A stretch of 64,000 bases of DNA from Trileptium ribeirensis. Taxonomy: Eukaryota > Nematoda > Enoplea > Enoplida > Thoracostomopsidae. Below, piece by piece: positions 46,748 through 57,100 of the stretch. The notes beneath the pieces were generated by a model, which had not been told where the DNA came from, did not search any database, and saw nothing but the letters and a program-made list of their open reading frames with translations. Position 1 is the first letter of the stretch. The number at the start of each line of letters is the position of its first letter. Made by a program: the position numbers and the translations under genes. Location: assembly GCA_030248225.1 (NCBI GenBank), contig JASANE010028153.1, forward strand, positions 1-64,000. The letters are read 5' to 3'.

Positions 46748-47372
46748 GTGGTGTGGGTGTACCTAAATTGTGGTGCGGGTATACCGAATTAGTGGTGTGG
46801 GTGTACCCAAATAGTGGTGTGGGTGTACCTAAATTGTGGTGTGGGCATACCCAGATAGTGGCGTGGGTGTACCCAAATAATGGTTTGTATGTACCCAAAT
46901 AGTGGTCTGGGTGTACCCAAATAGTGGTGTGGGTGTACCCAAATAGTGGTGTGGTTGTACCCAAATAGTGGTGTGAGTGTACCAAAATAGTGGTGTGGGT
47001 GTCCCCAAATAGTGGTGTGGGTGTACCTAAATTGTGGTGTGGGTATACCCAAATTGTGGTGTGTGTACCGACGTAGTGGTATGGGTGTACCCAAATAGTG
47101 GTGTGGGTGTACCCAAATAGTGGTGTGGTTGTACCCAAATAGTGGTGTGGGTGTACCTAAATTGTGGTGTGGGTATACCCAAATTGTGGTGTGTGTACCG
47201 ACGTAGTGGTACGAGTGTACCCAAATAGTGGTGTGGGTGTACCCAAATAGTGGTGTGTTTGTACCCAAATAGTGGTGTGGGTGTACCAAAATAGTGGTGT
47301 GGGTGTACCCAAATATATAGTGGTGTGGGTGTACCTAAATTGTGGTATGGGTGTACCCAAATAGTGGTGTGT
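46748..47372. repeat. 22-bp G-rich minisatellite, about 28 copies
   Basis: Monomer GTGGTGTGGGTGTACCCAAA + TA. Variants: CCTAAATT for CCCAAATA, and GTACCGACGTAGTGGT twice (47,061 and 47,196), showing a ~136-bp higher-order duplication. Because 22 is not a multiple of three, all three minus frames read as repetitive HHYLGTPTPLFGYTHTTIWV-type peptides; none is a gene. Confidence 0.97.
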
Positions 47373-50251
47373 TCAACGGAAAGTGTAATTAAATATTTAT
47401 CTCGGAACTAACCAAATCAGGATAAGGCTTGATGAAATTTTTACTGCAATCTGTAAACGAAAAATATGGAAAATTGCGATGATTCAAACTTTTTTTGAAT
47501 TCTCATTTAATGTTGAGCTCAAAATTTTTTAAAGTTATATGGTTTTTCTCTATAAATGGCTAAAATTGTATAAAATAAATTGAACAGTTCACACGTTCAT
47601 ATTCAACAAAAATTAAAAAAATTTACCAAAATTTAAGCTAAACGTTTGAAGTTCTGAACGAGCCTTTATAAGCCAAGCCAGGCCAGTAGACGCGCCTTGG
47701 AAATGTTTATTTACCGTTCAGTACGTTACGTTCAAGTACAAAGTAACCTGGCAAAATTCACCGCGTACAAGTTCCGTTTATTATATACAATGAGTTGTTA
47801 GTTTTTGTCGAGTTTAGGAATAGGAATAAGATGTATTTTATCAGACAGAACGATAATAAAACCCTAATTTAAAAAGGAAAGCCAATAAAAACCGACCGGA
47901 TAGAAATGTTCCCTGGGGTCAAAAAATGTCCCATTCCCAACGATCAAAAACGCTTAAACCCTCGACCGAAATAAATCCAAAATAAAAACATTTATTACTA
48001 TTTAGACAAAAATAATTAAAAAAGCTAATACTAAATGAATAACTATATTTGTAAATAATTAAATAAATGAGTGTAGACCGCTAAACTAGAAAACAATCCT
48101 AAAACTATCAATATTTAAATGATTATATATGTCCAAAAATGATGGCTGAATTCCAGGCCAACTCATTCGAATACGAATCCTTTAATTAGCTGTAGAGCTT
48201 TTACAACCGATTGAGGCACCAGCTGGATTCCAATTAGATTGGATCATATACTAGTGAGGTCAATTTTGAGATGTTTGGTACCCATCAATGTTATTATTTT
48301 CTGCAGTCCAATGATTTGATACCGAACGAAGTATTGGAAGACTTTTGGGAAATGGCTAGAATCTAGGTTTTACTAACGCTAGTTTTTCCTGATTCAGAGT
48401 TGACCAACATACGCCACTTATCTTTCTTGGCAAAGATTGGCCCGACGACCACTTCTAATTACAAACCATGCCCGTTGTAAAACCAATAATTATATCTATC
48501 CTAAGAATTTATAAAATACAGTTATTTATTTTGTTTTTTCTATTTAATTTCACATTAAAATATAACATTACAGGATTTTTAGTGTTCGATTTCAGGTGTG
48601 GTCAAAACGTTGCGTAGTTATCGATAATATTAACTATGAATCCAATATTCTCAAATATAGCTGAGAAGTGAGTAAATTTTATGCAATGTGCCATATAATG
48701 AGTCTAAGACTAATCCCAGGGATAATCGTCCGTGGTAAGCTGTTCTTTTTAAGGATACAACCGTTTTTACGTCTTGATTTGCAATAACATATTCCGAGAA
48801 AGCAACGAATGGAACAACACACATCTAGGGATGTCAGATTCGGTAAAATTGAAATAATGGACCATAGTAAAAAACACTGTCACAAACCCATATTTTCTCT
48901 TTTACTTAGACGTCGCATGTTCTAAAAATAATCATTCCAAGAATTTTAATCCTGCCTCCGCTGCTTCGTACATTGGCGCAAGGCTGGCTATTAAAAAGTT
49001 AGCATGAGCCAAGCGATGCACAGAATTGTGGTTAAACCTCTATAGTGCAGGAATCAATTTTTTAAGTCGCCTGATGTTTAAGAATCAAACCCGAATCCGT
49101 ATGCATCATTCTGAAATCCCGCAATTATCTATTTAAGAACTGTCCCTCGGAAGTTGAAAAATCCATGACACGTGCCCAAATGGCAGTTTGGACTCCGCAT
49201 GACGGACTTCGCGAAGACTTGGGGAAAACCAGTCATTCTCTTTCACGGAGTCAACTCCTTTAACTATATAGCGGCTCGATATATGGCACAAAAATAGTTA
49301 TATTTAAAATAGTACAAAGAATGATAAGGTCCAAAAAGCCATAAAAAATTTAATCTAGGTAACTGCTAGGGAAAATCCGCTAAACGCAATAGTCTCCCAT
49401 GCAAAATCATCACCATATTCCAAAAAATTATAGTTTGGCGTTTTGTAGAAGTTGAGTCTAAGCTAAAACGTTTCGTAAGAAGGCCTGAAGTGGGCTTTTT
49501 AAGCGAACGAAATGAGTGTGAGTGCCTTTGAGAAAACAAAAACGTCCGTTTCACAAAGCTTTTTACTTTTCTGCTTTCACAAACTTCGAATAATATTTTC
49601 TCAAAGACGGCAGCAGCGAACAACTACAATAATTATTGTGAAACACGATATCGAATATACATTTTATAGCTGCTACATTCGACAAAAATATACATTTCGA
49701 AATGCTATGCATTATATAACCCAAATGGACGCTTTGGTTTCATTTGGCTAAAAACCTCGGTTTATATGGCGGAACATTCATTTTTACGGGTCCAAATGTG
49801 TCCCTAAAATACAACTTGATGACATGTAAACAGTAAAGACAGCCTATACCAAGCAAAGTTAATAGCAAGCGCGCGTTGCTGAATATAGAACTGGTTAAAA
49901 TATTTATAACTGGCAATGCTGAAAAATTATTATTTTTAAAAATGTTTTATGAAATTAGAGTCGTGGGAAAATTTAAAATGCAATCTGGGTTGATAATATA
50001 TATAAAAATGGCGGAAGTTCTCTGAGGGAAAGGCACTAACCACAGTTAGTTTTTGGTTTTAATTTAATGCTGATACCAAGGACCTTAGCGAAGGCTAAGG
50101 TCTAGAATTATGATTAGTGTAGTGATGACGGCGTCGAAAGTATGTAAAGTGCCTCGGTTTGACTTGGGACGCACTTCTTATAGTTATTCATAATTATTGG
50201 TTAAAGGTCTAGCTTTTAACATGTACATACATCTGTGACCTATTGGTTTTA
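47373..50251. other. No recognisable gene
   Basis: AT-rich intergenic DNA. Overlapping frames at 49,366-49,751 on both strands have no recognised domain. Confidence 0.5.
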
Positions 50252-50576
50252 GCAAGAGTGCATTAGGGACAAGTATGACAATGGCATGCAGTCCAATCTT
50301 AGCCCGCGGTCGATGACACGGGTATTTTGGGCCTGTTCATTCCATATTTCTAGGGGGTCGTCATGCACAAACCCCCAGTTTTAGGGGTTTATGTCAGATC
50401 TCCCCAGGATTGACGGTTGGTCGGGTGAACCGGTAGCTGCTTATAAAGTGACCCCTCTCAAAAACTGGGGAATCGGACCTACCCCCATCCCTAAAATTGG
50501 GTCTGTGCATGACATCAAACACAGGCTAAAATTAGAGTGGACGGAAGTGCCATACTCTTCTCTAATGCACTCTTGG
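50252..50576. mobile_element. MITE, about 325 bp (family Z, copy 1)
   Basis: The left end GCAAGAGTGCATTAGGGACA and the reverse complement of the right end CCAAGAGTGCATTAGAGAAG begin TIRs extending about 75 bp (later shared GAGTATG, TTTTAGCC and TGATG). The flanking direct word GTTTTA (part of TTGGTTTTA on both sides) is a candidate target duplication, but its limits are ambiguous because it overlaps the TIR start. The interior contains further inverted GTCATGCACA/TGTGCATGAC. Confidence 0.6.
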
Positions 50577-50593
50577 TTTTACTAAGTCCGTTT

Positions 50594-50760
50594 CAGAATT
50601 CTATAGTTTTCCTGGGTGAAATGTCTTACAATCATGAATGTATGAAATATTACAAATTTTGTACAACAAAATATTATATATACCGAGTAATACTCTGTTC
50701 TCAGAAATATATATAATTTTACCATTTATACGTATGAAAAACATAATGCTTTCAAAATAT
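50594..50760. repeat. Duplicated block A, copy 1
   Basis: TTTCAGAATTCTATAGTTTT, then ATGTCTTACAATCATGAA and GAGTAATACTCTGTTCTC, repeated with few changes at 51,636-51,785. Confidence 0.85.
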
Positions 50761-51484
50761 ACGTGAAACTGATGGTCTGAATGACGGTCTCTATTCCGCC
50801 TTTAGGGACGCCATAAATTACACCAATGTAGTCATAAAACACACTATGTAATCCCAACTGTATCCTCACTTTGGCTGTTCCAGGGCCCAAACTTTGATAT
50901 CTTCTGTAAATAGCTTTAGAGGTCAGAAAAGCAGATCACGTCATTCGCTTGCTATTCGATCAAATCGATCCCATTTCAGTGATGACCACAGGCCGCGCTG
51001 TGATGGTTTTGTGCATTTTTATTTCTGTCCGTCCGATGTATTCTCAAGAAGCGAAGCTTATCGATACTCTAATTCGGTAAAGCCGTCTAGCATAAAAACG
51101 TTAAATTGGTACGTTTTGAAAGTTAAGTCAACCTTTGGTGCCTCCGTCACTATCCGTTTCATGTGGCGTCATCGGCAATATAGAATTTTTGAAATTTTAA
51201 AGTGATATAGGTAGCCAGTGTAGCGTCGCTGCTGGTACGGTGTAAACTAGAACAGCATATATTTTTGGACCTTTAGGAGCCGGACGTCAAATGGTGTCAA
51301 ATATGTTATTTGTTTTCTTTCTGTAATGAGCCCTTGACATCATCAGTAAAGTATAATCACCGTTGGGTGTTTACTATAGGTATATGCAGGCATTAAATTA
51401 GCAATAAAACTATGATCTTTTTTAGCTTTGCGGCAAATTGTAACGTGGCACATTCAGCGAAACAAATTGACAATATTTACATAA
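50761..51484. other. No recognisable gene
   Basis: A 103-codon plus frame at 50,894-51,205 shows no recognised domain. Rest non-coding. Confidence 0.45.
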
Positions 51485-51630
51485 ATAAATATTTTCCTGT
51501 ATCTCCTTTTATTTGCAAACAGGGGTTCAACAAAGTCCTGACTTCGGGCCAAAATCAGTTCGGATTAAGAAGTTATCGTCTATAAGCAAGAAATGCAAAA
51601 ACATGAGGCGTTAATGTTAGCCAATATTCT
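51485..51630. repeat. Duplicated block B, copy 1
   Basis: AATATTTTCCTGTA, TTTGCAAACAGGGGTT, AAAATCAGTTCGG and AAAACATGAGGCGTTAA, repeated at 52,445-52,590. Confidence 0.8.
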
Positions 51631-51635
51631 ATATT

Positions 51636-51785
51636 CAGAATTCTATAGTTTTCTTGGGTGATATGTCTTACAATCATGAACGTATGAAATACTACAAATT
51701 TTGTATAACAAAATACATACTGAGTAATACTCTGTTCTCAAAAATATATATAATTTTACCAATTATTGGTATGAAAAACATACAA
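51636..51785. repeat. Duplicated block A, copy 2
   Basis: Second copy of 50,594-50,760, starting TTCAGAATTCTATAGTTTTC and ending at TATGAAAAACATAC. It directly follows block B copy 1. Confidence 0.85.
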
Positions 51786-51976
51786 TAAATATAGTTTTAA
51801 CATATCTATGTTTCAAGCTATCATTCAAATACGGTATACGAGAAACTATATCAAAGTGATGTAATATCACATAATATCTGTACATTTAAAATTGAAAGTT
51901 CAGGTAAACACGATTACACGATTATGAAAAATTTCATTTTGCATATGTAACACTTCACAAATTAGTAAAACATTTC

Positions 51977-52325
51977 TAATGGCGTGTTCACAGTATCAAA
52001 CTTTTTGTTCAAATTTTGATCAAAATTTGAGCTCAAATTTTGCTCAAATTTTGATCAAAGTTTGAAAGCATGTTTCTTGAATTTTTGGTAAGTTTGAATG
52101 TGTGAACACTTTTCAAACTTTTGAAAGATAATTCTGTAGCCAATCACCGATAAAATTCATTACTTGGAAAAATTAGAGCTCAAATTTTGCTCTCAAATTT
52201 TGAAATACCACAATTTTTCGTTAAAAATTACCATCAAATGTTGATCAAAATTTGATCAAATTTTTAGTTCAAATTTTGAACTCAAAATTTGAGCAAAAAG
52301 TTTGAGCGTGTGAACACGCCTTTAC
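51977..52325. mobile_element. MITE, about 349 bp, TIR TAAWGGCGTGTTCACA
   Basis: The left end TAATGGCGTGTTCACA then TCAAACTTTTTG and the right end in reverse complement TAAAGGCGTGTTCACA then CTCAAACTTTTTG form TIRs. They continue into CAAATTTTGATCAAA-type words, so much of the element is self-complementary. The TA at each end suggests a TA or TWA target, compatible with Tc1/mariner or PIF/Harbinger, but this cannot be settled from one copy. It lies between duplicated blocks A and B. Confidence 0.7.
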
Positions 52326-52444
52326 AGTAAATGTAAGAAACATTGCTCATTGCCATGTTAATTGCAACACATTGCAACACATAAGCGAACGATCGGCGAC
52401 ATATATAATTATTTTACCATTCAATGTGATCATAGAATGGCACA

Positions 52445-52590
52445 TACATGGATTAATATTTTCCTGTACGTCATTTTGTTTGCAAACAGGGGTTGAACGA
52501 AGTCCTGTTAACGGGCCAAAATCAGTTCGGGTTAAGATGTTGTCGTCTACAACGAAGGAATGGGAAAACATGAGGCGTTAAAATGTTGCC
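52445..52590. repeat. Duplicated block B, copy 2
   Basis: Second copy of 51,485-51,630 with more substitutions (TTTGCAAACAGGGGTTGAAC). Confidence 0.8.
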
Positions 52591-52615
52591 AAGATTTCGC
52601 GGCATAAACTAGCTT

Positions 52616-52974
52616 ACCTGTAGTAATAATATACACCGAACAACCCTTTCATGAGACCATAACATTGCCAAAAATGCCATATTTTCGACCAATACATAGT
52701 CGGTTGAGTTGCTTTTATTTATAACTTTGCATAGATTGGTACAATTGAATTCCAACATCCATAGCACATACACCATTAGATAGAAAGCTTGAAAAATAAA
52801 TAAGCACCAACCTCTTCGCCATGGAAAACATTGTGCTTTTGGGGAATTTAGTGTAATTTTGTTGTTGTCAAATATTTCTTGAAATAGTTGCTTCCACTGA
52901 AATAAATACGGTACATACGTCCGATGTTGAAATACGTATGTAGTTGCTGACTTAGTAATGGTTCTACACTTCAT
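52616..52974 (-). CDS. Candidate exon, unrecognised protein
   Basis: A 119-codon minus frame from ATG (52,974) ends exactly at a strong donor, CTACAG|GTAAGC (exon end 52,616, phase 0). The peptide starts MKCRTITKSATTYVFQHR and has two hydrophobic stretches, one around FIFQAFYLMVYVLW, which could be membrane-spanning. In another frame of the same bases a short ATG frame begins MAKRLVLIYFSSFLSNGVCA, signal-peptide-like, but stops after 35 codons. No following exon was found. The donor is the main evidence. Confidence 0.25.
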
Positions 52975-53438
52975 AGCGGAGTTACCCTGCCAAAACCTGT
53001 ATTTTAAGCCCTAAATACATATATTTTGTCTTTTAACATTTCATTAAATCGATCGATCCATCTATGTACCCGAACATTTAATTCGGCTTCTAGACCAATT
53101 ATTGCTTCAGAAAACCAGGTAATGAATGTTTCAAAAATTTTCGTGTTAGTCGCTAGTTGAATACAGCAAGCTATTGAATTTGCCAGTGTACGAGTATCGC
53201 AAACACCTACACGTTAAGTGACACGGCTAACCCAACGGTCTCAGCGCAGCATCTAGTATTAAGTACATTCATACAATAATTTGGTTGATGTAGTGTCATA
53301 CATCAACTGCACTGTATGTACCGTTAGATTGTGTCGTGACAACTATATATTAGCAGACAAATCTTCCACATACAGGGTCTGTTACGACGTAAAGTTCACA
53401 TACATCTTCTAATATATCTATTATATATTTGGGTGATG
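52975..53438. other. No recognisable gene; region 3' of the collagen gene
   Basis: Non-coding AT-rich DNA downstream of the collagen polyadenylation candidate. Confidence 0.55.
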
Positions 53439-53444
53439 TTTATT
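53439..53444 (-). other. Candidate polyadenylation signal of collagen gene
   Basis: AATAAA on the minus strand ~170 bases after the collagen stop codon; plausible by position only. Confidence 0.4.
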
Positions 53445-53615
53445 AGTTCCTGCAACAAACGTAATTATATATTGCTTAAGCAAAAGTTTAGGTACTTATG
53501 TTTAACTAGGCCATCCAGTACAACTAAAATCCAGAAGCATACGTGTTTCATTCAAAGAGACAAATATTTCAGTTAAAAATTTTCCACAATCTCAGTGTTC
53601 CAATCTTTCATGGGA

Positions 53616-54154
53616 TTAACTTTGCTTATTTTTGCTTGCCACCCGTCTGCGCACTGCAATTAGTCTCCGGTGTGATGGCCCTGGCTTCGCCCTACGACCC
53701 TGTTTTATTCGTTTCTTGCCTTTTACAATAATAATTTGTTGGTTATTTGATAGTTGTCGGAGTAAGCTGGCAACAGATCGTTGGGGACACGGACAGTACT
53801 GGGCATCGTTGCCCGGTTCTCCATCAGGGCCTTGCTCTCCCTCAGGCCCAGGGTCACCCTCTTGACCGTCGCGTCCCGGTGGTCCTGGTGGCCCTGTGAA
53901 ACCTTGTTCTCCGTCAGAACCACCTGGTTGGCCAGGGTCACCGTCAGGTCCAGGATCGCCCGCTCCTCCAGGAAGTCCTTTCGGTCCGTGATCGCCTTTT
54001 CCGCCTTCCCCGTCTTCTCCCGGCGCACCTTTTGGACCTTCGTTGCCGTCGGGACCAGGTGAACCATCTTCTCCAGGCGGTCCGTCGGGACCAGGTGGTG
54101 ATGGGTCTCCATCTATTCCTGGAAGACCTTCAATGCCTTTTTCACCATCTGGGC
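53616..54154 (-). CDS. Collagen last exon: Gly-X-Y domain, YCPCP end, basic tail
   Basis: Acceptor GTTTTAG|GCCCAGATGG at 54,154 (phase 1); stop TAA at 53,618-53,616. Gly-X-Y starts [18 protein letters not shown]. Three imperfections are visible: SPP where a Gly triplet is expected, one triplet short by a residue near [12 protein letters not shown], and one long by a residue at GGSDGEQ. X/Y positions are rich in Asp, Glu and Pro. The domain closes with [15 protein letters not shown], the hallmark end of nematode cuticle collagens. The tail has a hydrophobic QQIIIV followed by Lys/Arg-rich [11 protein letters not shown] and IAVRRRV. A 129-codon frame inside this exon is a shadow. Confidence 0.92.
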
Positions 54155-57100
54155 CTAAAACAATCACACAATATATGATATCAATACATTGCCCTACGAC
54201 CGCTATAGAAGCAAAAATCAAAGTAAACACTGGCATGCTCTTTCAGATAACTTGCGGCAATTAAGCAATAGCTATTTTACACCTAAGTATATATACCCAG
54301 TAGTTCAACCATGTTTCATATATTTAGACATCTTCTTAAAACTGGCCAATTAAACCAAAGTCACAAACTACAAACGAAATCTTGGGTGCTAATTTTTATA
54401 CCATTATATGTGCTTTCATAGCTATTGATAATAGTTTTTTTGGTAATGCTTTAATTGAATAAAGAGTTTATGCTGTAGATGACTCATAACCGCTCTCAAA
54501 ATAAGTGAATAAACCAAATTATGGAACTAACCAGGAGGACCTGGAGGCCCGGCATCTCCAGGATCACCGCCCGGACACACCCGACAGTCGCCGTCGGGCT
54601 CTGGACCGCCGTTGTAGCTATCTTTACCGTCAATACCTGGTTTACCGGGATCGCCCATTTCACCTGGCATACCATCAAGGCCTGAAAACGAACTCATAAA
54701 CTGAGCAAGATTCCAAAACTGAAATTTAAATAGTTGCTGATGGTATTAATAAAACTGAATAAAGCATCTTTTAGAGTAGAAAATCTGTCACTATATAGGT
54801 TCTGTGCTCTAACAAGAAAGAAGACGGGGCCAATGTGTTAAATCGAACACAACTAGCAGTATTAGTTCGCAAAAAATAGAAATTTTCAGTGAAAATTGAA
54901 GCCGCGTACTCTTTGAGAAATATGGATTTTTGTTACAGGGGTTATTCTGGGATTTAATTTCGACTCAAAAATGATGTAATTTAAAAGATTTCACGATGGA
55001 CGGCGTAAGAAAAAGTATATCCCGAAATGTATTGCCAAAATATATAAGTAAAGCTCTATAGATGTATATTTATAGTTCTCGACACAAGCCTAAGTCTAAG
55101 CCTAAGCCTAAACCTAATTTAATTTTCTATGTTTTTACATATATAATTCTTAGACTTTATCTTTAGTTTTAAGTCGGCTGTGGTATTATCAAAAGCAAAA
55201 TTGATTCCATACTATAAAACGATACACGTTTTCGCAAAGATTAGGCTGAAAGATTGCCGAAAATTCAAGGAACTGTTGCGTTTTTGTCCCTAAAAATTAC
55301 TGTGTCGTCAAGTGTTGGATCTTTATACAAAAAGCTTTTTAAAAACTTTTCTAAGCCGCCATTACCGCTCCTCCCTAAATACCCACCGGTATTTGTTAGT
55401 CTGCTACAGCATAACGTTTGGGTTTGAAGATTCGATTCTGAATTATAGGATCATCGTTTTACACACATCTCAAGTTATAGTTGTTTAGGATTTGTTAAAT
55501 TTTATAACTTTCCATAGATAACTTTTAATAACCCGGTTTCAAAAATTCAGAGGTTCGACAGGTCGCAACAGGCTGGACCACAACTTTACAGCTTAGGATG
55601 AGGTGGTGCAAGGGTCTGTGCAGCTAGGAAGCTCATGTTCGGCAAAATCAATTAAGTCTATCGCACGAACAGTGGTTGATGTGACGATCCAAATCGACTC
55701 CTAGCAATACCCTATCCGCCACGATCAGGCCCGATGTGACTTTAAACAAACCGCCATTGTGGACTCTAGTATCAGCACCACAAAATGAGCGCTCTCGTCA
55801 ATAATTTTTTAATTTAATTTTTTAAAACTAATCGGGAAAGCTTTTCGCTTTTGAGGTTAGAATTGTTTCCACTAATTTCTTACTTTCTCCAAGACTTTGC
55901 TGCGCAACTCTAAACGATTATAGTCTCTAGCCCGAATCTAAGCAGCAAAAAGACAACTATGATAAGCGAGTTATAACAGCGAGATGTCTACTCCATTAAA
56001 CCCAAATTCAAACCGCAGCTTGGGTTAGCGAATTGTAGCCCGAATCTAAGCAGCAAAAAGACAACTATGATAAGCGAGTTATAACAGCGAGATGTCTACT
56101 CCATTAAACCCAAATTCAAACCGCAGCTTGGGTTAGCGAATTGCAGCCCGAATCTAAGCAGCAAAAAGACAACTATGATAAGCGAGTTATAACAGCGAGA
56201 TGTCTACTCCATTAAACCCAAATTCAAACCGCAGCTTGGGTTAGCGAATTGTAGCCCGAATCTAAGCAGCAAAAAGACAACTATGATAAGCGAGTTATAA
56301 CAGCGAGATGTCTACTCCATTAAACCCAAATTCAAACCGCAGCTTGGGTTAGCGAATTGTAGCCCGAATCTAAGCAGCAAAAAGACAACTATGATAAGCG
56401 AGTTATAACAGCGAGATGTCTACTCCATTAAACCCAAATTCAAACCGCAGCTTGGGTTAGCGAATTGTGCTAGACTTTTCGAACCACTGCTTCTTTTACA
56501 ACCGAGCGCCAGGTATCCTGAAGACAATAGAAAAAGGAACAGCTTTGAGCGGGGGGTTTGGGGGGTGACTTAGGCTCAGGCTTAGTGTATGTTTAATATA
56601 AGGACGTAAGCTTAGGCTAAGGCTTAGTATATCGAGAACGGCATGGCATGCATTACACATTGACCACTCAATGTTGGCCGCAACCGATAAAACGTAAACT
56701 CGCTCATTCTCGTAGGTACTTTGGAATGGTAATATTTTTTCATAATATGGATAACGAAACATATTGCCTAGCTTACCTAAGTCTCCGGGTGTGCCAGGTG
56801 ATCCCGCCGGGCAATCGTTTTGCTGCGAGCATTCTGAAACACACCTAAAGTCGCTGTAGCAAATTGAGTATCGCATGGCTGCAATTCAAGATAGATGCAC
56901 TTTTCAAATGCTTGTACGTATGGAAACTTGTTCAAACTCGCGCTGGCTGCACTCGCTTGAACTTGCCAAAGCCGGGAGGACAAATCTCTGAACGCACTGT
57001 CGCCTATACTACAACTATTACCTGTAGTGTTTGCTTACATGTAAAACATTGCATACCACAGAGATTCGTGAAGAATGCACTAAAATACGACTTTGCAATT

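Larger units (their letters stand above)
54682..56776 (-). other. Collagen intron 2 (2,095 bp) with 108-bp array
   Basis: Donor GACTTAG|GTAAGC. Contains the 108-bp x5 array, a TTAGGC telomere-like run at 55,086-55,117, and one copy of a dispersed repeat at 56,540-56,660. Confidence 0.75.

Noticed and set aside
46719..47360. Minus-strand frames rich in THTTIWVHPHHYLG as a repeat protein
   Set aside because: Product of the 22-bp minisatellite; similar peptides occur in several frames, and substitutions do not respect codons.
53723..54112. 129-codon minus frame and plus frames over the collagen exon
   Set aside because: Shadows of the GC-rich Gly-X-Y coding sequence in the wrong register.
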